Shown: in pieces, positions 29,901 to 37,284 of the stretch
Numbering within the stretch: the stretch's first letter is position 1
How the letters are laid out: each line of letters opens with the position of its first letter
Source of the DNA: an uncultured Prevotellaceae bacterium
GTDB lineage: Bacteria; Bacteroidota; Bacteroidia; Bacteroidales; Bacteroidaceae
Direction: 5' to 3'
Length of the DNA stretch: 64,000 nucleotides
NCBI GenBank assembly: GCA_937898415.1
Contig: CALDLA010000121.1
Span: 1-64,000, forward strand
The notes under the pieces: generated by a model
Databases searched by the model: none
What the model was told of the DNA's origin: nothing
What the model saw: only the letters and a program-made list of their open reading frames with translations
Made by a program: the position numbers and the translations under genes

Positions 29901-30900
29901 CAGAAGCCTGATTTGCACCCCACTCAGTGAATGCAGCGTCGAGCTCGGTCTGAGCCTTCTCAACGTCGGCCTTGGTAGCCTGAGTGTCAGCGAGCACAGC
30001 CTTGGCAGCATCAGTTGCGGTAAAGCCCTTGGCCTCGTAATCCTCGATGGCAGCCTTCAGCTTAGCCTTGACACCGACGATTTCGTTCAATGCAGCTTGA
30101 GCCTTGCCCATCTCATCGGTGGTGCTGGCCGTGTTGGTGTAAACAGCCAGGGCAGCAGCTACGTCGATGGACAGAGCCTCAGCGTCCTCAATGGCCTTCT
30201 TCAGGCCCATCGAAGCGATATAGGTCTTTGCACCTTCGGTATAGGCATTGTAGGCTTCCTCGTCATAGACGAATGATTCGTATGACTCAACGGTCACAGC
30301 CTTCCAATCAACGCTGGCACCCGTGACCGTGGGGTCAACATGACGCAGGATGGCGGTGAAGGCGTTACGGTTGTCACCGCTGTTAACATTGTTGTCGGTC
30401 GTAACGTAAGTTCCGTCAAAACCGAGGTACATACCAGTGAAAGCAGGTTTGTCGGCGATGAGGGCCACATTCTGGAAACGGACGCAGCCGTCAACGATCT
30501 CGTAAGACCAAGAGTAGTTGCCCTGTGAGCCATGGTCTACCCATGTGGAGTTGCCATCATCGGTAAACATGTTGTGCTCACCAGTACCACGGGCTGGGTT
30601 GCGGTCGTTGTTCCAGAGCTCATAAGAGCCCTCAGGAGCATCAGTCTCGGTGGCAGCATCCAACCAGATTTCATTACCGAAAGTCCGGAGACTGGCCATT
30701 GTGTTCCAACCATTACCGCTGGCAAAGAACATCTTGGTGGCTGGGTTGTAAAGGATGTAGTGAGTTCCGTCGTCAGTAAACTCCGTGAACTCCAATCCCT
30801 GTGGCTCCGGCATTGTCCAGATGCCGTCAGGCACAGCTGCCCAAGCATTTGCCCCAAACAGAGACAACATGCTCAAAACGAGTAGTTTTTTGAATTTCAT
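26935..30900 (-). CDS. Very large secreted protein with three jelly-roll modules and helical spacers
   Basis: A 1,321-residue protein with a signal peptide to residue 21 (ANAWA). A beta-rich domain at about 22-190 (YILYNPATKMFFASGNGW) is followed by three related beta-sandwich modules at about 336-530, 698-908 and 1058-1258. Each runs N-x-D/H-F, GW, YQ-x-L/I-x-GL/AP-x-GxY, YxPNS and IGVK/IGIK, ending W-x-x-x-D-x-x-LxY. Helical, Ala-rich FIVAR-like spacers lie between them (about 225-330, 535-690, 910-1050). The last 45 residues (RIEFYSVGGSRISKPGKG to the final KVQKVIIK) resemble short sorting tails of Prevotella secreted proteins. No catalytic motif is seen. A surface glycan-binding or scaffold role near the starch genes is an inference. 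Confidence 0.65.
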   Translation of the reverse strand: MKFKKLLVLSMLSLFGANAWAAVPDGIWTMPEPQGLEFTEFTDDGTHYILYNPATKMFFASGNGWNTMASLRTFGNEIWLDAATETDAPEGSYELWNNDRNPARGTGEHNMFTDDGNSTWVDHGSQGNYSWSYEIVDGCVRFQNVALIADKPAFTGMYLGFDGTYVTTDNNVNSGDNRNAFTAILRHVDPTVTGASVDWKAVTVESYESFVYDEEAYNAYTEGAKTYIASMGLKKAIEDAEALSIDVAAALAVYTNTASTTDEMGKAQAALNEIVGVKAKLKAAIEDYEAKGFTATDAAKAVLADTQATKADVEKAQTELDAAFTEWGANQASVQNPVDMSNKIKNAHFDNGDATTGWSGDAFGRGGDVSDGAEHFSKNYNTYQKITGLAPGVYAVGVNGYYRAGGFGGDAEKHWMAKDEASKYAQLYATVGENTRTTPIVNVLSGAQPEGYGVGDIEVTLKDEEDNDVTVYAPNSMKAGDYYMHTLNQYANKLYVAVDETGELTIGVKKTTQIGNDWSMFDDFSLTYYGAAADAYQLMLDEALKDYGEVTIDEGTVYTEALLDAYKAALAGDKTATNQEEMNAIFNKIDGAYNELQKNIELWKTYQKTCEDSFEKYCKDDVSYNPQICITVGDLADYVGSDVKYVGDDELPGYETTLNEHKLNNEELQAEIDYVNALCEQIDKEAKEGLKEGDDVTRFLKNPDFEGGVKRGAADPNGHTGDYGTAVGWHADKYADGNFTPGPDGKDEDPTVNHAFEAWHCWDFDLWQEVEGAPEGVYVIDVQGYVRNETNGTIVDYDPSIIPIKLYMNNSTSNFPDVFSEEVPEDKYDEDGNLPVIESWSWSDMNGSKYANSMGAAGLCFDWGMYKVHTYGLVKEGEKMRIGVKGKMNGHWWCIWDNFKLTYQGYNVEYVKPALDEAMANIDVTKPMGKNVYDTAKGLSDKAAEAVATGDGKTMFQMLADVYDASAAIVNSVELFAKLTDAIENETTGLQAAIYTSANDNAKAEAEALVGTITSGIENHDFSDDEVAGLLEQIANMKTKLAMPADWESATDENPADFTGVIVNPDFVNPDTDLSYGDGWTNPGNPGNDDTQKSAQAMEFWQSKFDMYQDLQGLPKGTYIVQVDAWCRTGASQDAMNGYQENPDSTMAYVYAVGEDEATFAAGVANLMKGAQTADWYYDGIGEEILKVNGEDVTYYLPNSLVGGKAYMDPDIVTANEGVYTNKVIAKVGDDGKLRIGIKKDVEVGNSWVVCDSWKLFYCGANSQLTPSGDLTLVETLEAQPARIEFYSVGGSRISKPGKGIAIMKKVMGDGSVKVQKVIIK

Positions 30901-30993
30901 AAGCTTTAAGTTTTAGTAAAGTAAAATTAAAATAATAACGTTATTCGTAACATGAGACTACAGTATTTGATACTGCAACTTCAGATTATGGCG

Positions 30994-31001
30994 CAAAGAT
31001 A
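30994..31001 (-). promoter_or_regulatory. -7 promoter box of the large secreted protein gene
   Basis: The minus strand reads TATCTTTG, matching TAnnTTTG. A TTTG at 31024-31027 lies 22 bp upstream, a little longer than the usual 19-21 bp gap. The leader is about 90 nt. Confidence 0.6.
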
Positions 31002-31076
31002 ATCATTTTTTTTATAACTAAAGCAAAAATTACCAAAAAAATTTTCTTTTGGGTGTCGATTTAACAATTAACGCCC

Positions 31077-31088
31077 GCTAACGTTTGC
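31077..31088. promoter_or_regulatory. Near-match to the LacI-family operator
   Basis: GCTAACGTTTGC matches 11 of 12 bases of the GCAAACGTTTGC palindrome found at 43001 and 45440. It lies 76 bp from the -7 box, about two helical turns further than the 56 bp seen for the exact sites. Confidence 0.4.
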
Positions 31089-31145
31089 GGAAATCGACAA
31101 AAAGATTCGAGGTGAGCCCGCGGAAAGACAAAACTGACTATAAAG

Positions 31146-31255
31146 TAAATTCAGTGAATTTACAATGTAATTTCAGTGAATTTACAATGTAATTTCAGTG
31201 AATTTGCATTGTAATTTCAGTGAATTTACCTAGTAAATACAGTGAATTTACTTTT
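31146..31255. repeat. Five 22-bp tandem units with palindromic core
   Basis: Units start at 31146, 31168, 31190, 31212 and 31234, each exactly 22 bp. The consensus is TAATTTCAGTGAATTTACAA followed by TG. The core AAATTCAGTGAATTT is a perfect palindrome in unit 1 and has one or two changes in the others. There are no spacers, so it is not a CRISPR array. Two helical turns per unit suggest a row of protein-binding sites on one DNA face. Confidence 0.85.
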
Positions 31256-31288
31256 AAATAGCTTAAGCCCCTATTGAGTTTAGTGGCA

Positions 31289-33238
31289 CTAAAGCAGTTC
31301 TAACACCAGCGACTGCCTCGGTTTCAACTGCACATCGCGGCTCAGGTCGTAGTAACGGCCGGTGAGTACGTCCTTGGCCCGCTGTGTACTGCCGATGACC
31401 TCGGCATAGCGTTTCACCTGCATGGTGGCGGCCTTCGTGGTACCGTTGAGCACGGTCAGCACGGTCTTACCGCCATATCGACGGGCTATGACATAGACGC
31501 CCTCATAGGGGATGAACTGCGTCTGACGACCACGGGTGATGACGGGATTGTTCTGACGCCAATGCAGCAAGCGGCTGAGCCACTGGAACATCGACTGTTC
31601 GGTCTTGGTGCGACCCTCGCGGGTAAAGGCGTTGCGGGTGTCACCGGGGAAGCCGCCGGGGAAGTCCTTACGGACGTTGCCGTCGGTGACGGCCTTCGTG
31701 CCGTTCATCAGGATCTCCGTACCGTAATACAGCTGCGGGATGCGGTTGACGGTGAGCAGCAGGGCCAATGCCTGTTTCAGCATCAGCGAGTCGTGACCCT
31801 CGCCCAAGAAGCGGTCGGTATCGTGGTTGTCAATAAAGGCCATGACCGACGAGGGGTTCGGGTAGAGATAGTCGTAGACGAACGAGTTATACAAGCGGTT
31901 CAGACCGTTCCACCAAGCATCGGTCTCCTCGTTCTTGGCCTGCGAGAGCTTATCGAAGAACGAAAAGTCCATGACGGTCTTCAGGTAGGAGTTCGTCTCT
32001 GACAGCTTGGAGTCCTTCTGCCAGGCGGCGGTATAGGCCGGCTCCGTCACCCAGGTTTCACCTACGGTGTTGAAGTTAGGATATTCCTCGTCCAGTTCCT
32101 TCATCCAGCGCGCCATACCCTTCGCGTCGGCGTAGGGGTAGGTGTCCATGCGGATGCCGTCGATGCCGACGGTCTCAATCCACCACTTCGAGTTCTGGAT
32201 GAGGTAGGTCATCAAATGCGGGTTACGCTGGTTCAGGTCGGGCATTGTGGGGACGAACCAGCCGTCCACCGTCTCGCGCAGGTCAACTTCGGAAGCGTAG
32301 GGGTCCTTCACGGGGGTCAGCTTATAGCTGGTGAGGATGTATGAGCCCCCTAAGTTAGGGGGTTGGGGGTCTGAAGGAGCATCAGACTTACCATTGTTCA
32401 GACCCCTGTCGCCCCCTAACTTAGGGGGCACAATCAGATTCAACCAATCCTTGCTCGGCATATCGAGCGTCCACGGGTGCTCAAAGCCACTATGATTGAA
32501 AATCATGTCCATGACGACCTTCAGGCCGCGGTCGTGGGCCTCGTCCACCAGTCGGCGGTAGTCGGCATTGCTGCCGAAACGGGGGTCAACGCGGTAATAG
32601 TTGGTCGTTGCATAGCCGTGATAGGTGGAGTAGCCCTGAGCGTTGTCGGGCGAGTCGTTCTCCAGGACGGGGGTCAGCCAAAGGGCGGTCACGCCGAGCT
32701 CGCAAAAATAGTCCAAGTGTTCGCGAATGCCGTTGAGGTCGCCGCCGTGGCGCAACGACGGCTGTGAGCGGTCCTCCTTATACGTCCGCATCCCCTTTAC
32801 CTGTGGGTTATGGCCGGCGCCCTGGGCAAAGCGGTCGGGCATCAGCATATAGAGCACGTCAGCATTGGTAAAGCCCATGTGCTTGTCGCCGCTCATCTCG
32901 CGCTGCTTGAGTTGATAGTCAACACTTACTACTTTTCGCTTTTCACTTCTGAACTTCAACGTCATCGTGCCGGGCTGGGCACCGCGCAGGTTCAAGTAGA
33001 TGAGCAGGTAGTTAGGCGAGTCGAGGCGCACGAGGCTGTCGATACCGACACCAGGATAGTCGGTGGTCACGTCCTGAACATCGCGGATGCCCTGGCCATA
33101 GACCATCAGCTGCAGCGTCGGGTTCTTCATCCCCACGTACCAGTCGGTAGGCTCTATCCGATTAATTACAGTCTTGCTTTTTGCGCTCATCGTCATTGTC
33201 ATTGCCACAAGGGCGGTTAGTAAAAGTAGTCTTTTCAT
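31289..33238 (-). CDS. SusA-type GH13 neopullulanase / alpha-amylase, secreted
   Basis: A 649-residue enzyme with a signal peptide to about residue 19. Residues of about 22-112 form the N-terminal cyclomaltodextrinase-type beta domain. The GH13 barrel follows, with Asp365 (GIRMD, nucleophile), Glu394 (VGETW, acid/base) and Asp473 (DNHD, transition-state stabiliser), then a C-terminal beta domain. It would cut alpha-1,4 links of starch in the periplasm. Residues 271-298 (PPKLGG...PPNLGG) are coded by an 84-bp palindromic element inserted in frame before the YKLTPVKDPYA segment. SEKRKVVS near residue 98 is coded by a GAAAAG-type repeat. It follows pullulanase by 19 bp. Confidence 0.93.
   Translation of the reverse strand: MKRLLLLTALVAMTMTMSAKSKTVINRIEPTDWYVGMKNPTLQLMVYGQGIRDVQDVTTDYPGVGIDSLVRLDSPNYLLIYLNLRGAQPGTMTLKFRSEKRKVVSVDYQLKQREMSGDKHMGFTNADVLYMLMPDRFAQGAGHNPQVKGMRTYKEDRSQPSLRHGGDLNGIREHLDYFCELGVTALWLTPVLENDSPDNAQGYSTYHGYATTNYYRVDPRFGSNADYRRLVDEAHDRGLKVVMDMIFNHSGFEHPWTLDMPSKDWLNLIVPPKLGGDRGLNNGKSDAPSDPQPPNLGGSYILTSYKLTPVKDPYASEVDLRETVDGWFVPTMPDLNQRNPHLMTYLIQNSKWWIETVGIDGIRMDTYPYADAKGMARWMKELDEEYPNFNTVGETWVTEPAYTAAWQKDSKLSETNSYLKTVMDFSFFDKLSQAKNEETDAWWNGLNRLYNSFVYDYLYPNPSSVMAFIDNHDTDRFLGEGHDSLMLKQALALLLTVNRIPQLYYGTEILMNGTKAVTDGNVRKDFPGGFPGDTRNAFTREGRTKTEQSMFQWLSRLLHWRQNNPVITRGRQTQFIPYEGVYVIARRYGGKTVLTVLNGTTKAATMQVKRYAEVIGSTQRAKDVLTGRYYDLSRDVQLKPRQSLVLELL
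32345..32429 (-). repeat. Palindromic element inserted in frame in the GH13 gene
   Basis: Two CCCCCTAA-N-TTAGGGGG palindromes (32346-32362 and 32411-32429) flank a 10-bp inverted repeat, GGGGTCTGAA at 32366-32375 and TTCAGACCCC at 32397-32406. The block adds 28 codons without a stop, and both ends code PP-K/N-LGG. Confidence 0.8.
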
Positions 33239-33257
33239 ATCGTTTTGTTTTTATGGT

Positions 33258-35177
33258 CTAATCATGCAGGATGAGGGCGGACTGGGGACTGACGGTGGTA
33301 CGGCGACCAAAAATCTTCTGATTGCTCTGTTCATCGATTTCACCGTCCTTGCAAACTACGGTGTACATACCCTTAGGGATGTTGACAGTGGTCGTCTCAC
33401 GATTGGCATTGAGGATGACGATGATGTTACGCCAGTCATCGCGGCCAGCATAGTCCTTCAGGCGGAAGGCGACGACGCCAGCGGGGGCATCAAGGAACTC
33501 CAAGTGCTTGCGCACCAGATGGGCATCGCCGAGACGGAAGGCTGGGTGGTTCTTACGCAAGGTGATGAGGTCGCTGTAGTACTTGAAGACCTGCGGGTAG
33601 CGCTCCTTGTTCTGCCAGTCAAGCTGGTTGATGCTGTCGGGCGACTCGAAGGAGTTATGCACCAACTTCTTGTTACGCAGCAGCTCTTCGCCGCTAAGCA
33701 TGAAGGGCACACCCTGAGAAGTGAAGACGGCGGTCTGGGCCAACAGGTCGAGGCGGATCAACTCTTCTTCAGAAATGCCAGAGATGCTGGAGCGCAGACG
33801 GTCAACGAGGCACATGTCGTCATGACAGGATACATAGGACATCAGCTGGGTGGGCTCGGTAGCCCACGGGGCCTTGCTGTAGTTGACCTTGGTCATATCG
33901 ACCTGCGGATGCTGGATGCCGCCGACGAGGCCAAACTTGATGCTCTCCTCGCAGTCGGGAACGACGCCGAGCCAACCGGCCTTTTTGTCATCGTCGAAGG
34001 GACCGCGCAACGCATCTCGGATCTCATCGCTGAAAGCGGCTATACGGGGCATCTGCGGGATATTGGCCTTGACACCGAGCTGTCCGGTGGGCAGGGCACA
34101 CTGGCCGGCACTCCAACCCTCACCGTAGATGAAGATGGAGGGGTCGAGTTTATCTAACTCCTGGCGGATAAGGTTCATCGTCTCGATATCGTGACAGCCC
34201 ATGAGGTCGAAGCGGAAGCCATCCACACGGTATTCGTTGTACCAGTACTTCACCGACTCTATCATGAACTTCCGCATCATCGGCTTCTCAGAGGCCGTCT
34301 CGTTGCCGCAACCAGAGCCGTTGCTCCCCACCCGATAGTAATAATCGGGATATGTGCGCTGGAAGTTCGAGTGCTCGATGTCGTAGGTATGGTTATAGAC
34401 CACGTCGAGGATGACGGCGATGCCAGCCTTGTGGAGCGCCTGTACCATCTGCTTGAACTCCAGGATGCGACAGACGGGGTCGTAGGGGTCAGTAGAATAC
34501 GAGCCTTCAGGGACATTGTAGTTCACGGGATCGTAGCCCCAGTTGTATTGGGGCTGGTCGAGGCGCGTCTCATCAACGGAGCCGAAGTCATAACTCGGCA
34601 GGATATGGACGGCATTGACGCCCAAGGCCTTCAGGTGGTCGATGGCCCACGGTTCGGTGAGGGCGAGAAACTTACCAGGATACTTCGCACCGGGACGGGC
34701 AATGGAGAAGTCACGGTGGTGCATCTCATAGACAACGAGGTCAACGGGCGACTTGATGACGGGATGCTGGTCACAGCACCAATCGTCGGGCCACGTCTTC
34801 ATATCGTTGATGATGGCACCACGCTTCCCGTTGACGCCGACGGCCTTGGCAAAGACGCCGGGCGTCTCACCATGACCAGTGTCGAAAGTATAGTAACGAC
34901 CCAAGAGGTCGCCTTTGACGGTGGCAGACCAGATGGGGGGCTGGGACTCTGGGGACTTCTGAGAACTGTTTAGGGTCATGCGGACGGTCTTCAGCGGCTT
35001 GCCACCAAGGCCATCCTTGTAAATACGTACCTTCACACTCTTGGCCTCAGCGGGAGCAAAAAGCTGGAAAGTGGTCTGCTCAGGCGTGTAAGTCATCTCG
35101 TTAAAATCAAAGTCCTGTGCCACGACAGCCTTGGCTGCCAGCATGGAAAAAAGTCCTGCTAATATCAACTTCTTCAT
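33258..35177 (-). CDS. Type I pullulanase (GH13), secreted
   Basis: About 639 residues from the ATG at 35177, which gives a clean signal peptide (MKKLILAGLFSMLAAKAVVAQ); the longer reading uses GTG at 35240 upstream of the promoter. A CBM48-like N-terminal domain covers about 28-125. The type I pullulanase signature YNWGYDP lies at 211-217. Catalytic residues are Asp324 (FRFDLMG), Glu353 (YGEGW) and Asp453 (CHDD). It would cut alpha-1,6 branch links of amylopectin or pullulan. A Pro/Ser-rich stretch, SSQKSPESQPP (about 71-81), interrupts the N-terminal domain. It is the first gene of a two-gene operon with the SusA-type enzyme. Confidence 0.93.
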   Translation of the reverse strand: MKKLILAGLFSMLAAKAVVAQDFDFNEMTYTPEQTTFQLFAPAEAKSVKVRIYKDGLGGKPLKTVRMTLNSSQKSPESQPPIWSATVKGDLLGRYYTFDTGHGETPGVFAKAVGVNGKRGAIINDMKTWPDDWCCDQHPVIKSPVDLVVYEMHHRDFSIARPGAKYPGKFLALTEPWAIDHLKALGVNAVHILPSYDFGSVDETRLDQPQYNWGYDPVNYNVPEGSYSTDPYDPVCRILEFKQMVQALHKAGIAVILDVVYNHTYDIEHSNFQRTYPDYYYRVGSNGSGCGNETASEKPMMRKFMIESVKYWYNEYRVDGFRFDLMGCHDIETMNLIRQELDKLDPSIFIYGEGWSAGQCALPTGQLGVKANIPQMPRIAAFSDEIRDALRGPFDDDKKAGWLGVVPDCEESIKFGLVGGIQHPQVDMTKVNYSKAPWATEPTQLMSYVSCHDDMCLVDRLRSSISGISEEELIRLDLLAQTAVFTSQGVPFMLSGEELLRNKKLVHNSFESPDSINQLDWQNKERYPQVFKYYSDLITLRKNHPAFRLGDAHLVRKHLEFLDAPAGVVAFRLKDYAGRDDWRNIIVILNANRETTTVNIPKGMYTVVCKDGEIDEQSNQKIFGRRTTVSPQSALILHD

Positions 35178-35199
35178 CGTTTTAGGTATTATTTGGCGA

Positions 35200-35207
35200 C
35201 AAAGATA
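35200..35207 (-). promoter_or_regulatory. -7 promoter box of the pullulanase operon
   Basis: The minus strand reads TATCTTTG. A TTTG at 35228-35231 lies exactly 20 bp upstream, so this is a full Bacteroidetes promoter. The -33 element overlaps the stem of the terminator at 35224-35255. The site also rules out the GTG start at 35240. Confidence 0.75.
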
Positions 35208-35223
35208 CACAAAAAAAAGAAAA

Positions 35224-35255
35224 GCCCCAAAAGTTCTCACAAAAACTTTCGGGGC
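35224..35255 (-). terminator. Terminator of the secreted beta-sandwich protein gene
   Basis: GCCCCAAAAGTT (35224-35235) pairs with AACTTTCGGGGC (35244-35255) with one mismatch and an 8-base loop. The minus strand continues into TTTTC and a long T tract. Confidence 0.8.
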
Positions 35256-35278
35256 CGATGGTTAATTAAATTTAGTCT

Positions 35279-37129
35279 TTATCTTACGAATATCTTCTTG
35301 TTGTTCTGGATATAGAGACCCTTTACAGGCTTTACTATACGGCGACCAGACAGGTCGTAGATGGCATTGGCACCCTTGTTGGCAGCCTTCACGTCTACGA
35401 CACCCTGCGTCTCCTCGCCCTGAATCTTGATGTTGAGCTCATAGTCCCAAGCGCGCTTTACATGCTCAGCATCAATAGGCTCAGCATCTTCATACTTGAC
35501 GAAATAAATCTTCGTGGCGATATCTGTCTTAGCATCAGTATCGATGCTCGTGTTGTAAAGGGTAAAGGTAACCTCATTGCCCTCAACATTATCAACATCA
35601 CAGAAGACATTGATACCCTCCTGGTCGTCATAAAGACCCTCGGCGTTGATATAATAGTCGAGTTCTGAAATATCATAAGGCTCGATAGCATCCTCTTCAC
35701 CCTTGATGAGCACCTTGAACTTGCCGCTGTCGAACAGTTCCTTTGCAGAATTGAAGCCAAGAGCCTGAACAGCGTTGGTCAGGTCAACCGGCATGTTAAT
35801 ACCTGCAGTCGGGTCTGTGCTCTTGACAGGAGCTGCCCATGTCACCGTATCACTGGCCAGGACGCGGTCAGACTCCTTAATTTCAGCAGAGTTGACGCAA
35901 TATTCGATATTGCGGAAGTAGTAGGTGATGGGCACGTCATTCTCAGGAGCATTGTAATTCCACTCGTTTAGGTTGAAGGCAATACTGGTAGTACCTGCCT
36001 GGTCACTGGTAATCTCACCTTCATACTCATAGGTCTGCCAATCCTCGTTCGGAGTAATGCTACCGCTCAGCATCTGCCAGTGCTTGTAGTCACCAGGAGA
36101 ATAGTGAGCCTGTGCAGAGGCAGAGGTTTCCTGAGTAGCACGCATGTCCATCTTAAAGTGATACTTCTCGCCTTTCTGGAATACATGGGTACCGCCAACG
36201 AAGAGTTGCGTGGTATAGCCCTTCAGAATTTCGAGGCTATCCTCGCCCTCACCTTCAGCGACTTTTCTGAGGAAGTAAGGTACAGGAGACTTATTCGTAC
36301 CATCGATATTAATGGTGGTGTCAGCCCACTCTGTTGCAACGGTCGTTGTCAGCGTGTAGGCCGGCTGACCGTCAATCGGGTCATTAACAATCTCGCAGGG
36401 AACAGTACCCTTACCATCGTTCTGAATACCGGAAACGGTGAAGTAAGGTCTGGTGGTACGGCCAATCTTCTTATTCAGGTTCCAAGTGTACTGGTAGACA
36501 TCCTCACCGACCTTACCACCGCTCTTCAGAACATTAAACCAGCCGTCAAGTTCCTTGGGAGGAATACCGTCCTTGATTTCCATGACAACATCGTCAATAT
36601 AAAACTCCTTGCCGAGGTTCCTACCATTCGTATCCATAAGGTCTAAAACAAATGATCCGAAGTTTTCCGGGCACTCACCCTCCCATGAGAAATCTGTCCA
36701 CTCTGTAGGCACCTCGAACTCGCCCCAAGTATTGTAACCTACATAGCTACGGTTGATGTCGTGATGCTGAGTACCCCAATAACCAGGCTCCTCAGCTGCC
36801 GTCTTGTACCTAAACGATATCTTCAGCATCTTATTCGCCTCAATTTCCTCGCTGGCCACAATCCAGAACTGGCATGCATAACGATCGGAGAGCTGTTCAC
36901 TACCAACTCTCAAGACAAGGACGTGGTTGCTCTCGTTTCCCGGCTCCTCTATGATGCGGCCAGGACCTTCTGTGACCTCGTCACCTTCTGGGCAGTCTTT
37001 AGCCCAATAGTTGGAGACATCTTCTCCTTCCATGTCTCCATTGTTAATTACACTCGTCCATTTTGCCTGGCCGAAAGCAGAGCCGCTTGCCAGCAGCAAA
37101 CCTGCACATAACGTAAAGATTTTTTTCAT
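35279..37129 (-). CDS. Secreted protein with two CBM-like beta-sandwiches and a C-terminal sorting-like tail
   Basis: A 616-residue protein with a signal peptide to about residue 20 (SAFGQ). Residues of about 22-188 look like a CBM4/9-type jelly-roll (NNGDMEGED, ending KEFYIDDVVMEI). A second similar sandwich spans about 200-425, with SITPNEDWQTYEYEG and YYFRNIEYCV. Residues of about 430-580 form another beta domain that resembles DUF4859, though I am unsure. The last 27 residues (IYDLSGRRIVKPVKGLYI to IFVR) are a sorting-like tail. No catalytic residues are visible. Its own promoter and terminator make it a single-gene unit between GH97 and pullulanase, which suggests glycan binding in starch use. 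Confidence 0.65.
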   Translation of the reverse strand: MKKIFTLCAGLLLASGSAFGQAKWTSVINNGDMEGEDVSNYWAKDCPEGDEVTEGPGRIIEEPGNESNHVLVLRVGSEQLSDRYACQFWIVASEEIEANKMLKISFRYKTAAEEPGYWGTQHHDINRSYVGYNTWGEFEVPTEWTDFSWEGECPENFGSFVLDLMDTNGRNLGKEFYIDDVVMEIKDGIPPKELDGWFNVLKSGGKVGEDVYQYTWNLNKKIGRTTRPYFTVSGIQNDGKGTVPCEIVNDPIDGQPAYTLTTTVATEWADTTINIDGTNKSPVPYFLRKVAEGEGEDSLEILKGYTTQLFVGGTHVFQKGEKYHFKMDMRATQETSASAQAHYSPGDYKHWQMLSGSITPNEDWQTYEYEGEITSDQAGTTSIAFNLNEWNYNAPENDVPITYYFRNIEYCVNSAEIKESDRVLASDTVTWAAPVKSTDPTAGINMPVDLTNAVQALGFNSAKELFDSGKFKVLIKGEEDAIEPYDISELDYYINAEGLYDDQEGINVFCDVDNVEGNEVTFTLYNTSIDTDAKTDIATKIYFVKYEDAEPIDAEHVKRAWDYELNIKIQGEETQGVVDVKAANKGANAIYDLSGRRIVKPVKGLYIQNNKKIFVR

Positions 37130-37181
37130 AAGCTTTGTTGTTTATTGGTTAATAATTGTGATATTGTGACAAATCTCGCTG

Positions 37182-37189
37182 CAAAGATA
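37182..37189 (-). promoter_or_regulatory. -7 promoter box of the beta-sandwich protein gene
   Basis: The minus strand reads TATCTTTG. No -33 box is visible. A half-site TGCAA of the LacI-type operator begins 56 bp upstream (37245), the same spacing as the exact sites, but the other half is absent. Confidence 0.55.
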
Positions 37190-37259
37190 GATGGTTTACT
37201 AAAATACGTCGTTATCGTATGTTGCATTTGTTTTCGATTTTGTTGCAAGCACGAAAAAA

Positions 37260-37278
37260 GAGGGGTTTCAGGCCCCTC
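37260..37278 (-). terminator. Terminator of the malQ-BASS-GH97 operon
   Basis: GAGGGG and CCCCTC arms enclose a seven-base loop. The minus strand continues with TTTTTTCG, directly after the GH97 stop codon. Confidence 0.8.
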
Positions 37279-37284
37279 CTTCCC

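Larger units (their letters stand above)
30901..31288. other. 388-bp intergenic region with promoter, near-operator and 22-bp array
   Basis: An AT-rich spacer with no ORF that I can support. It holds a -7 box at 30994-31001, a near-match to the LacI-type operator at 31077-31088 (itself flanked by GTCGATTT and AAATCGAC arms), and five tandem 22-bp units at 31146-31255. No clear terminator for the SusA-type gene was found here. Confidence 0.7.

Noticed and set aside
31146..31255. Possible CRISPR array
   Set aside because: The 22-bp units are directly joined without unique spacers, and no cas gene is nearby.
34925..34975. Possible palindromic insertion in the pullulanase gene (SSQKSPESQPP)
   Set aside because: The tract is G/C-rich and low in complexity, but I found no convincing inverted repeat, so it is noted only as an odd loop.
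35178..35240. N-terminal extension of pullulanase
   Set aside because: It uses GTG, lies upstream of the promoter, and hides the clear signal peptide that begins at 35177.
37245..37256. Third LacI-type operator upstream of the beta-sandwich protein gene
   Set aside because: Only the left half TGCAA is kept; the spacing of 56 bp is suggestive but may be chance.
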